DNA of 64,000 nucleotides, taken from assembly GCA_025558075.1 (NCBI GenBank), contig JAHLKF010000004.1, positions 1,054,001-1,118,000 on the forward strand, read 5' to 3'. Under the pieces are notes generated by a model that was not told the DNA's origin, did no database searches, and saw nothing but the letters and a program-made list of their open reading frames with translations. How positions within the stretch are numbered: the stretch's first letter is position 1; each line of letters starts with the position of its first letter. This DNA comes from Gaertneriomyces semiglobifer (taxonomy: Eukaryota; Chytridiomycota; Chytridiomycetes; Spizellomycetales; Spizellomycetaceae). The position numbers and the translations under genes are program-made. Positions 1-10,540 of the stretch are shown piece by piece.

Positions 1-804
1 TGTCTCTCATCTTGCTGGCGCTGAACTACGCAATGGCGTTATTCAGCTACCAAGTGCGGAGTATTTTCGTTTCTTTCTTGCTCATTGTGAGCTGTGTCTT
101 TGTTACAAGTCAATTGTTTATACCGAAAGTGCTTGCCATTCAGATGGCCGGCCGTGAGAAAGACAGCAAAGGCGGTTTCAATCAGACAAGCACGAACGTC
201 ATGCGCAGTAGCCGCGTTAACGCCAGCAGCACCAATGCAAGGACCTCGGAGATTGGTGACGAAGGAAACGCGGATTCGGTTGGGGAAACGAGCCAGAAGC
301 GGGAGGTTCAAACTTCAAGCAATGTGTACATGACGGTGAGTGGACGAGCGGCAGACAACGTGCACAGACGATCCTCGACTAAATGATTGCTGCTAGGTCG
401 CGATGGTAGACGCTCAAATCGGTGGTGGTGTATTCAGTGGCTTTTCCGCCCACTCGCTATTCTTCCTCGGCGGTTTAAATGCCATCGTCTTGCGAAAGGT
501 ACGAGTGCCACATATTAGTGCTGCGAGGGAAACTCTGTTGACGCTCGGTCGCTTGCAGTACCGGCAAACAGTGGCGAGCTATTACATGTACAAGCGCACG
601 ACCGTAACTTCAGTGAACCCGACGACTCTCTCACTAGCAACTGTTGACGGTGTGGCAATAAAGCTCAAGTTCGACAGCGCGGAGTCGAAGGACGCTTGGA
701 TGATTACGTTGAAGGGTGGTTCGAAGACGCCGGGTGCCGCATCCCCAACAGCACCATCCCATACGTTCTCTGGTACACAGGGACCACCCATTGCAAATGC
801 ATGA
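1..804 (+). CDS. Class C (GABA-B/mGluR-like) GPCR, C-terminal part, truncated by the window edge
   Basis: Two exons are visible: 1-335 and 397-804, joined in phase 0 across a 61-bp intron (336-396; GTGAGT donor, CTAAAT branch-like site, CTAG acceptor). The first exon encodes two hydrophobic stretches. The second ends in a pattern like SQLFIPKVLAI, which resembles the end of TM7 in class C receptors (LxFxPK motif), followed by a polar cytoplasmic tail. The second exon ends in about 60 residues alternating hydrophobic and polar (from ETLLTLGRLQYRQ to DAWMITL) that read like a small beta-rich, PH-like module. The ligand-binding N-terminus lies left of the window, so ligand and start are unknown. 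Seen: TM7-like motif, tail and splice sites. Inferred: receptor class. A different multi-pass protein is the alternative. Confidence 0.55.
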
Positions 805-1102
805 TAGCAATCCGTATCCGCACTATCCATAGAGAGTGAAGACTACAATATACCCAGCCGACATATGTACATAATCTCAACGTTGGCCAGTTGCACGTTT
901 TAAGCGGAGGAACGGTTCTGTAATCGTAGTCATTCCTTGAAAACCACCATCGTGCAACACTTTACTAGATGTTGTTCCAAAGCTTTGACGTTATTTACAC
1001 ATGCATTATATGGGCCTGTGACCATCAATACTGGCGTGGGTATCCGTTCTAACGACAGTATCTCTACGTAAACACAAGATGGGTGACAGCTGTCGGCTAT
1101 CT

Positions 1103-4100
1103 CTATTCTCGCTCATCTATAGCTCCAATAAAGTCCGCGTCGTCAAACCCACTCAAGCCATGCTCCTCATCATGATTATCACTATCTGTACACTTTCCGT
1201 TCTCATGCATCCAAGCCGCGTCATTCATCTCGCCACTTTCCACAATCGTCAGTAGATCAATCTTCGTATGTATATCCCCATCATTCGCAGCTAACCCGTA
1301 AAACGATGTGAGAACGTAGCAGAACGTTGCAAAAGATACGACAGAAGCGGCAAACCTTACCTGCACAATCCTTAATTACCTCTCCCCAATCCTTATTCGT
1401 CTCGAGCAGTTTGCGGTTTCCCACAATGATCATGTGCCGTTTAGCGCGAGTCAACGCAACGTTGACTCGTCGTGGCTCGTCAATGAAACCCGTGAAGCTC
1501 GTTCGTACCGTGCTAAGGATGATTATTGATTTTTCAGCTCCTTGGAAAGCGTCGCATGTGGAGACCTTCAACAAACAAATCACGTCGGTGGAGAAAACGG
1601 AGTAAGTTAGTTCCTAAGGGATGAAAAACCAAGAGGAGCGCCTTCAAATGGTACCTGTACAGTAGACCGCTTATTGCCCGAGACTTCTGCTCGAATTTTT
1701 TCGGCTTGGTTCTTATCTGTCACCGGAAAATTCTGATCAGAATCACTACGCTGGTCGTTGCATAATACAAATTACTCACATAATGCAATGACTCCAATTT
1801 CATCCGCAGGAATATCTCTTGCCACCAATCCTCGCACCAATGCAACAACTGCATCTGCTTCAGCACTATTGACAAAGGATCCTCTACTGGATCCTTCCAC
1901 GCCTTTGGTATCCACAAAGCATAGTGTAGGAAGACCCGAAATTATGGGCGCAAGGCTGGCGGCGGGTGTACCGTGGGTGAGTTGGTTGTTGTAGAAGAGT
2001 CGGTTGCTGATACTGGCAATGAGGGGATGACACTATGTGTAAAAATCCAACAATTAGAACTTGCATGCCATTAAAATACATAGGCGAATGCCGAAGAATG
2101 CAAGAATGGAATTATACTCACCCGATACTGCGTCCTCAACATGATCGGCTGCACTCCACATTCCGCAACTCGCTCGAACATGGTCCGGTCTAGGCCCTGT
2201 CCATGTGCACATTCGCTGACAAGGGTAGGCGCCAACTGCAAAGGATCCCCGACCAATAACAAATTCTTCACTCCAAATCGCGCGGCCGGTAACAGCGACA
2301 TCGGTTCTACCATCTGACTGCACTCATCCAAAATGAGTATCGGATATTCCTGTCTATCTAATATCTCAAAGGTTGTTGCGAGACATGTCGCACCGGTTAC
2401 GAATGCGTCGCCCACAATTTTCTGATTTTCCTTCCTGCGGAACTTGACAAGCGCTTCTTCAACGCTGCGACGTTCAGAGTCTGCCAAGTGCTCGTTCTTA
2501 AGAATGTCTTGAAGCTCCTTAATGTCCTCGGATGAGCGCTTATCCTGTGCAGTAAACGGAAGCAAACTTCGAGCGATCTTGCGCAAACTCCCCACCCGCA
2601 CAAAGTCCGTAAAACCCAATTTTTGCATAATCGACAACACCCGATCAACAGCGACGTTCGTCATGGATGCGATCATAACCTTGAACTTGTCTGGTTCATT
2701 CACCAAACCCGCAGTTCGAACTCGATCCAGAAAGAGGATGAGGACCGCCACTAGGAAACTCTTCCCTGCACCAAAAACTCCTTGACACAACACAATTGGA
2801 GACCCGTCTTCCCTTGCAATACTCTGCGAGAACGTTTCAAGCACTTTTATCTGATCTTCATTCAACTTAAACTCTCCGGTGATGCCTTCAACAATTTGCC
2901 GGTAGTCATCCTCCACACCGCGCCTCACCAGCGCCTGCACTTTGCTAGGCTTGGTGGTTTTCCCACAGAGGGTCGCATCTGGGTTCATCACCCATGGTAA
3001 TATCGGCATTTCCGTCAAATGGTCATTGAGATTTTGTATCATCAGCAGCTCACTTCCAGCCGCCACAGCGCGGATGGCGTACACCATCGACGCATCGCGG
3101 ACCATAGTTTTAGCAATTTGCGTATCTTTATCCGAAAGAGGTAAGAGTTCCACGATGTTATAACTGGACGGACCGTAGAAGCTGCTACGAGCGAGAAAGG
3201 TGTTGCGGAAGCTGGAAGAGGGAGAGACGACCCATATATCGTCTGCAGTGAAGTCGGTAAGTGGCACACACTGACGGCACACATGTACATGTGTATGGTC
3301 CACACGTAACCGTCTTACCTTTAGAATAGGCAGAATGATGTTCCTTGTACCCCAAGGTTAATGAAACTGACTCGGATGCATTCTGTGATGTTGAAGACCG
3401 CTTTTTGTTGTGCCACGACGAGTAGCCAAGTTTCCTGCTACTATAGACAGCAAAACATTCAAAATCAAGCGATCTCTAAAACCAACCAGTAAGAACTCGG
3501 CAAGCGAATACTCACGATAGCTGGCAGTTATCATAAAACGGCACCCCTTTCGCCCTCAAGAACGCCTCCTTGTTTTTGATACCGGGTTTACCACTGATGG
3601 ACATATGATAAGCCACCGCCATGTTTGACAGCTGGATTTGAATGAGTTCCGTCAGGCCCCGTACGAAAGCGTCTTCATAGGATTTGGCGGTCATCTACAT
3701 CAGGAATCACCACGGTTCATGGGAGTGGAGAGAGTAAAAGAAGTCGAGAACATTGAACGTACGAAACGTGCGGGGATCGATACACTCCTCCTGATTCTCT
3801 GCGCTCTCAGTCGGGAACATTCTTATAAAAAAGACCGACAAATTCGGTCAAACGTCACGATTGACCTCCAAGTTTGCTTCACCATCAATTGCGAAGTCTT
3901 CCTCACCTTCCGGAACAGGAAACTTCAGTGATTCAAGTCCAATCCTATTTCCAACCAAGCAAATGAATTACAACAGTTATTCACGGTACGCAAATGCATC
4001 CTAACGTACCCTCCAGTCGCGTGCGCCATTCGCGCTGGATCAATTGTCAATAAGGGTTTACCGAGTTTAGATTTCTTGACAGTGCGAGGCACCTAACCCC

Positions 4101-5735
4101 AAGCATTGACGAAAGGCCATGATTATCATCGTGCCGGTACGGTGTAACAAACTCAACATGTACCACCCTACCTGTAGGACAGATATGCCATCCTTTCTAC
4201 GTGCCACTTCCGGCGTTTCGATACTTGATACTTGCCGTTTCTGTGATACCTGCTGCACCGTACCATCTAATTGTTTGTTCGGATCTTGCAGTGAATCTAT
4301 AGATGACGACTCGGTCTCTATCAAAGGTTCTTCCGCAAGGCAGTCGACATCAACGGAGACATCCCACACGCGTGTTTCCTCTGTGCCTGATGACGACTTA
4401 TGTCGGCCGTTGGAAGGCGGGGACGCCTGGTTCTCACATGACGTTTCATGATTTCGCATAGGCGTGCCAAAGGAGGTTTCGTCAAATTCAAAGTCGTCGA
4501 AAACGGTGTTGGTATCCGCGCATACATCCCAAAGCCGCGCTTTGTCTACCTGTCTTGGCGAGTTCGGTATGTTCTGACTGCCGGACGGGGATGAGTCTTC
4601 CCTACAAGCTTTCTGCATTGTACGCCTTGCTTTGGGAATGCCTTCAGTAGTGACGTTCGGCCTCATGTCTCCCATGTTATATGGTAACTGTGATACCTGC
4701 GACGGCAATCGATCCCCTTCGTCTTCCTCCACAAATACGTCCCACATGCTCGTTTTCGGGGCGATGCTCCTTTCCGCACGTAACGTTGCCGATGATGGAC
4801 ACGACACTCCAGATGCATCCAAGTCGTCACATAAGTCCGCGTTGTCACTTCCACGATCTTTTTGAAACTCATCGAGACGGGTTGTTCTTGGTCCTGTTGG
4901 ACCAGCATGTCTCAAGCTAGCAGGTAGCCTCACGTCTGATACACACGCATCCTGCCCATTGTTGCTTGCGCCAATAGCGGCCTTTGATGCAGCAAACATG
5001 GCCAACAACTCATCCGTGCTGCGTGTAACAGTGCCTAGGCATTCATCCTCCCGAGCCCGGCTGGTTGTACGACCGCTACCACCAGTCAGATTCAAGTTAG
5101 GCTCAGCGCTCCCCTTATCTATCTTCAACACTGGTACCAACCCCAATCCCACCCGTTTTGGCTTCAATCCAGTACCAATGCCAACATGCTGCGGCCTCAC
5201 ATCCAGATCACGAGGAGGTGTCTTCTTGACTTCATCCGGAGCAGCTTTCACCATACCACCACTTTTCACAACTCCAATAGGCCTCCGTAACCTAACAGTT
5301 CGCACAGGAACGGTCCTCAACCGCTTATTCCCTGGCACAAACTCTGCAGAATCCTGCACTTGGGCAATCGTCCTTTTCCCAGTTCCACATGTATCCACAC
5401 CTTTGCCACCAGCATTATCACTCTGTCGATTTCCATCATCTTGGCTTGTCACCAGAGTACCTTCCACACAACAAAACCACCGGTCGAAATCCAATTCGTC
5501 GCCCTCCTCCACCCGTTTCTTCACGTGCAACGCATCCAATTTTGTACCGTGCTCATCATATAATACCGCCTGAAACGACCGCCATGAATAAGTTTTCCAC
5601 TTAGAATAATGTTTACAGGGTGCGCTTCCTTACCCTGGACGTATCCACATGGTACTTGACGACCCCGTCGCTAAAACTTTTCACCTTTTTCCAACGGTAG
5701 AGCTGCGAACAGTAGAGTGCCGAAAACTCAAGCAT
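1103..5735 (-). CDS. ZGRF1: ZGRF1-like protein: DUF2439 N-terminus fused to a Upf1-like SF1 helicase
   Basis: Twelve exons can be joined: 5735-5634, 5569-4172, 4092-4010, 3944-3866, 3798-3763, 3694-3516, 3440-3319, 3242-2122, 2032-1780, 1716-1655, 1565-1361 and 1290-1103. They sum to 1,276 codons including the stop. Residues 1 to about 75 form the DUF2439 domain (FSALYCSQLYRWKKVKSF, then AVLYDEHGTKLDALHVKKRV), known from yeast Mte1, fission yeast Dbl2 and human ZGRF1. A disordered linker of about 430 residues follows, then the helicase: Walker A GVFGAGKS, Walker B LDECSQ, LRTQYRCHP, IGVIALYKNQ, STCDAFQGAEK and VALTRAKRH. The family acts at D-loops and stalled forks in homologous recombination with FANCM/Mph1-type helicases. 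The GRF zinc finger of the human protein is not seen between linker and helicase. The exon 4/5 junction (3866/3798) is the least certain; GAC|GTTT is an alternative donor. Confidence 0.88.
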
Positions 5736-5986
5736 CACAAGAGACTTGGATGGTGTCCATGCGAGATCCGTCAATTGCGCTATGTGCCATCCCACCAGAT
5801 GCGCATTGTTACTGCAGATTCTGTGGTGAAAGTAACGCGTGAGGCAAACTGCCTGGGACTTTTTGAGCTGACTCTTTATCGGTTAGAGAATTTATCGACC
5901 GTGGATCGGCCAATGGTATGATATTAAACGTGCATAGTAAAAGTGAAACAAATATCTACAGTGTACTGAGGTTGCAAAATAGCAAA

Positions 5987-7846
5987 CTACCCTCTCATAT
6001 TCCACACCTCTCTCAAAACAGGAAATTTATCCAGCGCCGTCCCGGTGGAGTTCGCTTTTCCACTTATCGGATGACGCAGCTGCCCTTTGATCACCACTGA
6101 AACCGCCACGTTCGAAGATAGAGCCATAATCGTAGTAGTAGTAGGACCCTTTAACCCTTCACTTGCTTTTTTTTGTACCCTTTTTTCTCGATCACCTCTG
6201 ATCAATCCACTTACACATCCATTTTCGCTTCCTGCGTCCCAACCGTTCCCTCCAGAGTTACCCATCCAACCACTCACCAACCCCACCAACGGTCGAAAAA
6301 CCATACTCGTCATCAGTAAATAACCAATCGAGCTCCATACCGTTTCCAGTGTCGTTCGCTTGGTTTCTTTCCTGATAACCGAATTTGCATTCGTCCTGTT
6401 TGTTGGCAGGGGGTGAGGCGGCGCGTGTGAGTACATCGAAAGGGAAGAGTTCGTTTTCGGGGACGAAGGGTAAGAGTGTGGATGCGAGTCCTGTAGATTC
6501 TGTCTGGGCGGTTGCGATATTGTGTTCGCGGTCGTCATTGATGTGGACGGTAATTGGGCTGGCGCATTCCGCTTCAGGGAAGTTCCTCTCATCACCACTT
6601 CAGGGTGCGATAAGGCGCCAAGTACCAATCCATCCCCATCTCCACCACTTATATCACGCCCACTCAAGTCGTCCAGATCGAGCTTGACCTTCTTCCTAAA
6701 CATTCCCAAGAGCCCCACTAGTTCCTCCAATTTACTACTCAAACTTTCATTCCGCTTCTCAACGCTTTCCAACCTTCGAATCAAAGTCTCGTTCTGTTTC
6801 TCGAGATGTTCATTGACAGACTCCAAATCCTCCACATATTTCCGCTTCTTGTCGCGCGATTCTTGAGCAGCTTGACGGTTTCTCAAGACACGCTCTTGTG
6901 CTTTCTGTTCCTTTTCCTCGGGTGTGAGTTTACGTCGTTTTCTGGTGGTAGGTTTATTCTTGGATGACGGTAAGGGTTGTGACTGAGTTGTTGTTTCGTC
7001 GTGTTCGCCTCCTGAATGATCATCCTGTGACGCGGCAGATACTGGAGATAAAGATAACGCCGGCGTTTTTCTCGAAATAGGGAGTTTGGGTAATGATGTT
7101 GAATGCATTGAGGTAGGGGTCACAGTTGCAGAGACTGGCGAAAGTCCACCATGTTCAGACGGCGGTTTGAGAAGAATAGGCATCATCAACGGTGTCATGG
7201 AATTCGGGATGGAAATCGACCCGTCCACATCCGCACCCATACCTAACAGCAAGCCATTCGCATCGCCTTGACCGCCCAATCCGAAGTCCATCCCCATAGT
7301 GCCCATCATATTATTATTACTCATGAGGTCAGCCAACACAAAATCCTTGTCGAACATAGGAATCGTCAAAGCCTGCATGTCCACCTCCGCATCGCGTGTG
7401 CCCGCTGTGTTCCTGCCTTGCGGGTCAGCAAATAGGGCTTCTATCTCATCTAGAGTCACGGAATCCGACGCAGACGAGGACGGAGGTGTGGGCCAATTTG
7501 TGATAGGGTTAGTCTGTTGTTGATGTTGTTGTAGTTGTTGTTGTAGTTGTTGTTGTGCTGAAGGCGGGGTAGGTGACAGTGACGGAAACAGTGTGCCCTC
7601 AGTCGTATTCAATGGACGGCCCGCCGAGCCCATTCCCATTGAAGATGGCGGAAGAGCAATCTCATAATTCGGGACGGAGGCCAACAAGGTTAGGAACTCT
7701 TCCGTGAGTGCGAGGTCGGGGATAAATGATTTATGGTCGAGTGATTGGGAGAGGTGTTGGCGACTGCTGTGGTCCCCATTCAGCCCCACCAAATCCGCAA
7801 TAGCCCCTTGAACGTCCGTCCCACCGTCAAACCGTATTGAATCCAT
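5987..7846 (-). CDS. bZIP transcription factor of HAC1/XBP1 type with a C-terminal hydrophobic segment
   Basis: Single-exon 619-aa protein. The basic region reads RVLRNRQAAQESRDKKRK (about residues 319-336), with the NxxAAQxxR signature of XBP1/HAC1-class factors, and runs into a leucine zipper with heptad leucines to about residue 382. The N-terminus is acidic and Ser/Pro/Gln-rich, with a QQQLQQQLQQ run, and is likely an activation domain. About 150 residues after the zipper lies a hydrophobic stretch (around VWSSIGYLLMTSMVFRPLVG) that could be a membrane-associated helix. XBP1u carries a hydrophobic region of this kind, and ATF6/CREB3 factors carry a true transmembrane segment. The family controls the ER unfolded-protein response. 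I looked for an Ire1-type pair of CNGCNG splice loops after the zipper and saw no convincing one. It is transcribed away from CFAP144 across a 659-bp shared upstream region. Confidence 0.82.
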   Translation of the reverse strand: MDSIRFDGGTDVQGAIADLVGLNGDHSSRQHLSQSLDHKSFIPDLALTEEFLTLLASVPNYEIALPPSSMGMGSAGRPLNTTEGTLFPSLSPTPPSAQQQLQQQLQQHQQQTNPITNWPTPPSSSASDSVTLDEIEALFADPQGRNTAGTRDAEVDMQALTIPMFDKDFVLADLMSNNNMMGTMGMDFGLGGQGDANGLLLGMGADVDGSISIPNSMTPLMMPILLKPPSEHGGLSPVSATVTPTSMHSTSLPKLPISRKTPALSLSPVSAASQDDHSGGEHDETTTQSQPLPSSKNKPTTRKRRKLTPEEKEQKAQERVLRNRQAAQESRDKKRKYVEDLESVNEHLEKQNETLIRRLESVEKRNESLSSKLEELVGLLGMFRKKVKLDLDDLSGRDISGGDGDGLVLGALSHPEVVMRGTSLKRNAPAQLPSTSMTTANTISQPPRQNLQDSHPHSYPSSPKTNSSLSMYSHAPPHPLPTNRTNANSVIRKETKRTTLETVWSSIGYLLMTSMVFRPLVGLVSGWMGNSGGNGWDAGSENGCVSGLIRGDREKRVQKKASEGLKGPTTTTIMALSSNVAVSVVIKGQLRHPISGKANSTGTALDKFPVLREVWNMRG

Positions 7847-8505
7847 CTCGGTAATAGAAAATAATGCTCGCCTTTTGTTGTTAGTGCTTCCTCATGAGGC
7901 GCCTGGTCTGCTTCCCTGTTCTTATATCCTTCCTGCCTTTGTTCTTGGCATTGCTTATTGATATCGCGGCTGGAGCTGAGGCCACCTGGAGCAACCACAG
8001 CCAATCATTTTGATCACGTGCGCCAAATCTTGTTCGTGGCGTTTATCGCGGACGCTCCTGGCGGTGATAAGATGATCGTCGTTTGCATTTGCGGTGTGAA
8101 TTGAACTTAAACGGAAGGTAACTCTGACGGGAGCTCGAATTTTAGGCCCTGCAGTGGCATTATGTTGTTAGGTTTAGGAGCGCTGGCAAAAGTATCATTG
8201 AAATGCATCTTGAACTTGTTCATGAGTGTTAGCTGGTTGCATCTATTCATGAGCTGAGATTGCACCCTGGGCCTGTTGCAAATGACTATCCTTACTACGC
8301 TGCGCTTTTGACTACGCTGCTGCTGTAAAGCCAATTCAAACGCTATGCTCACAACCCATTCATTACCTGCGTCCGTGGTTGCAATTGCGTCCTTTGATTA
8401 TTTCACGCGTCGGACTTTGAAAGTTTCCCACGCGCGCGACAACTATTAATTTCCCACTAGTACTAACCCGGAGCCAAATCGTTCATCCCCAAACCCGTAC
8501 TGATA
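7847..8505. promoter_or_regulatory. Divergent promoter region between the bZIP gene and CFAP144
   Basis: No convincing coding sequence. The two flanking start codons point outward, so both promoters should lie here. A CACGTG E-box sits near 8014 (context TGATCACGTGCGCC), 168 bp upstream of the bZIP start. CACGTG contains the ACGT core bound by many bZIP and bHLH proteins, so autoregulation is possible but unproven. Short open frames in this stretch lack coding character. Confidence 0.4.
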
Positions 8506-9201
8506 ATGTCGGCGAGATCCAGAACAAGATCCAAAGCAACTCTCTCCCAAACCTACTCTGACCGGTCGGCACCATGGACTTCTCAACGTGATGCGCTGTT
8601 TACTGAAACCATTCGTAAGGTAATGTACGAATGAATGCAACGCCCGTCATTTCCACTTTCCGTCTTTCTTTTCTGCACAGCGTACAAAAGGAAGGAGAGC
8701 TTTTTGGACGGTGCTAATAATCGTAAATTAATTAGTCAGAAAAGTACACTTCTACGCAACGGGATTTCGTCATCACTCCCTCGATATCCAAGTACGTGAT
8801 AATAGGGCAGAACCCCCAACACACACGAGAAGTAAACGTCGAAGGTATGCAAGCACTCAATCTGAATTCGAATGGTTTCACTAACGAACGGGGATGTTGT
8901 AGAAAAATACGTGAAAGCCATCACACCTCATGCACGGCGCGGCACCTCTCCGCAAACTACATCGCAAGAATATGGATGGGATACGAGGCCCCTGGTACGT
9001 ACTGCCCAGTAAAGAGACAGAACGTTTCGTTGGTATACCTCGTAGACAAAAGGTGCTCACCCGTTTGCTCTTCCTCGTCAGTTGAAAGAACGTTGCCCTT
9101 TCACACACCATCCGCGACACGCAACCGACATTTCCAGGCTGTATGGTCCCTTTTCGCTATTAGCATTGCGTACGAGAGGACCAGTCGGGATGGCGAGGTA
9201 G
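8506..9201 (+). CDS. CFAP144: CFAP144/FAM183-like flagellar (axonemal doublet) protein
   Basis: Four exons, 8506-8619, 8745-8844, 8903-8998 and 9089-9201, give 140 aa, close to the roughly 134 aa of human FAM183A. Family landmarks in order: ETIRK near residue 34, a YTSTQRDFVITPS stretch, KYVKAITPHARRG, then QTTSQEYGWDTRPLV, matching the GQEIGWDxEPLI box, and a His/Arg-rich tail (FTHHPRHATDISRLYG). The third intron uses GTATGC with a CACTAACG branch site and TGTAG acceptor. In the known family these are microtubule inner proteins of ciliary doublets, so the product is expected in the zoospore flagellum. The weakest call is the exon 2 acceptor (AAAAG at 8744); a small extra exon starting at the CTGCACAG acceptor cannot be excluded. 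Confidence 0.68.
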
Positions 9202-9613
9202 ACAGTCGACCAAATGTGTTGGAGCAGGAACCATGAAGGAAAATAGAACGCAAGAAGGAAACTAGAGAGGAGGAACACATTATAGACGAGGAACTCACTG
9301 CACACAGCAAAGTAACGGAAACAATTTAGACATCTATCGTTCGATTTCGCTACACCGTACATCATACCAAAAGGTTCATAGAAACAAACAAAGGGGACGC
9401 TACATGTACACACATTCTGTATACCATACAATCAAGCACCCACACGTGGAAAATTCCTCATTCTAACAAGTTGAACACTCTAAAACAATGTCTAAACAAT
9501 AATGTTCATCTACCGTACCTGCGGCGTGAAGGTCTATGTAAAAGTTCCCTTCGCGAAAGAAAAAAAAAACCAAACTGTAACCCTTATGTTCATCAACTAT
9601 ATACGCCGTAATA
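9202..9613. other. Convergent intergenic region, CFAP144 to membrane protein
   Basis: Both flanking genes end here. The stretch is A/T-richer toward 9550-9600, with a short poly-A run near 9560. No RNA gene or coding sequence is supported. The segment near 9169 (GTACGAGAGGACCAG) resembles a sarcin-ricin rRNA loop, but it is inside CFAP144 coding sequence and has no rRNA around it. Confidence 0.5.
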
Positions 9614-10540
9614 TCACGCTCTAGTGGATCCAGTAGTCACCGTCGTCCCCGGTACCTTGGCACCCTCAGGTAATCCATCTACTACGACGCTGTTTGGGTC
9701 ATGTTCTTCATACCTCTGCTGTTGTTGAGCATAGGCCGGATCGTAGTACTGCTGCTGATACGGATCCTGGTAGTAACCCTGCTGATAGTATTGGTCAGCT
9801 GCATACTGTGGATGTTGCTGGTAGGGATCTGGCTGGTAATAGGCCATCTGCGAAGTAGTTGCCACGGGTTGCGTGGTGTCGTAGTAGTATGCTTCACCGT
9901 ACTCGGGGTAATACGATGCTCCTGCAGGAGGACGGCCCATGGAGGGCAACTTGGTGGAAGCCGCGACGAATGGAGAAGATAACGCGGCGGATGATGTCCC
10001 CAGATCAGCAGGACGGGCAGGAGAAGTGGATGAGGTAGAGTTGACGACGGTGGCGGCGCTCGAGTTGTTGTAATGATGGCCATTGTTAAAGTCTACGACA
10101 GAGTTTTTGCGGAACCGGTCACGACTGTTTTTGCGACGGAGGCATACCCAACCGATGATAGCGCAGAGTAAAGCGGCGGCAACAATGGCGATACCGATAA
10201 TGGCGCCTGCAGGTAGACCGGTCGAGTCGCCATCTCTGTTAGCATTCTCGATGCTACCGGTAGGAGTCGCCGTTTCGCTCGTTAGAGTCGGAGGACGGGT
10301 GACGGTAACTTGCGTTACGGCGGTGGGAGGACGAGTAACTGTTGGAGCGGGCGCGAGAGTCGGCCTGGATACTATGACAGTGGTTGGGGTCGTCGCTACT
10401 GGCGGCTGGGAAGCGGATATGGGTGGGATCGACGTACGTGGAGGGTCTGAAATGACAGGAGGCCGTTGCGTCGGTTGTGTTTGTGTAGGCGGGGGTGGTG
10501 GAGCCTCGGTGGGCGATTGAACTGGCGGGACCGACGACAT
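9614..10540 (-). CDS. Single-pass membrane protein with Pro/Thr-rich ectodomain and Gln/Tyr-rich tail
   Basis: 308 aa from ATG at 10540. Residues 1 to about 110 are dominated by P, T, S and V, with repeated RPPT/TVTRPPT units typical of O-glycosylated stalks. One clear transmembrane helix follows (AGAIIGIAIVAAALLCAIIG), then a basic stop-transfer CLRRKNSRDRFRK. The cytoplasmic tail of about 150 residues is rich in Y, Q and P (PDPYQQHPQY type) and ends in VVVDGLPEGAKVPGTT. No cleavable signal peptide is seen. The frame stays open upstream of this ATG, but that part translates a GA/CT-rich tract and does not look coding, so I chose the ATG at the start of the Pro-rich block. The layout resembles fungal wall-stress sensors (WSC/Mid2 type), but no WSC or other ectodomain is present. 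Confidence 0.65.
   Translation of the reverse strand: MSSVPPVQSPTEAPPPPPTQTQPTQRPPVISDPPRTSIPPISASQPPVATTPTTVIVSRPTLAPAPTVTRPPTAVTQVTVTRPPTLTSETATPTGSIENANRDGDSTGLPAGAIIGIAIVAAALLCAIIGWVCLRRKNSRDRFRKNSVVDFNNGHHYNNSSAATVVNSTSSTSPARPADLGTSSAALSSPFVAASTKLPSMGRPPAGASYYPEYGEAYYYDTTQPVATTSQMAYYQPDPYQQHPQYAADQYYQQGYYQDPYQQQYYDPAYAQQQQRYEEHDPNSVVVDGLPEGAKVPGTTVTTGSTRA

Noticed and set aside
1717..1779. In-frame TAA inside the helicase as a disabling mutation
   Set aside because: It is removed by a GTGAGT...GACAG intron that restores the conserved IALYKNQ block.
5987..6660. Ire1-type unconventional intron in the bZIP mRNA
   Set aside because: I looked for paired CNGCNG loops downstream of the zipper and found no convincing pair; this stays as an experiment, not a feature.
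9165..9195. Sarcin-ricin-loop-like string GTACGAGAGGACCAG
   Set aside because: No other rRNA sequence surrounds it, and it lies within the coding sequence of CFAP144.
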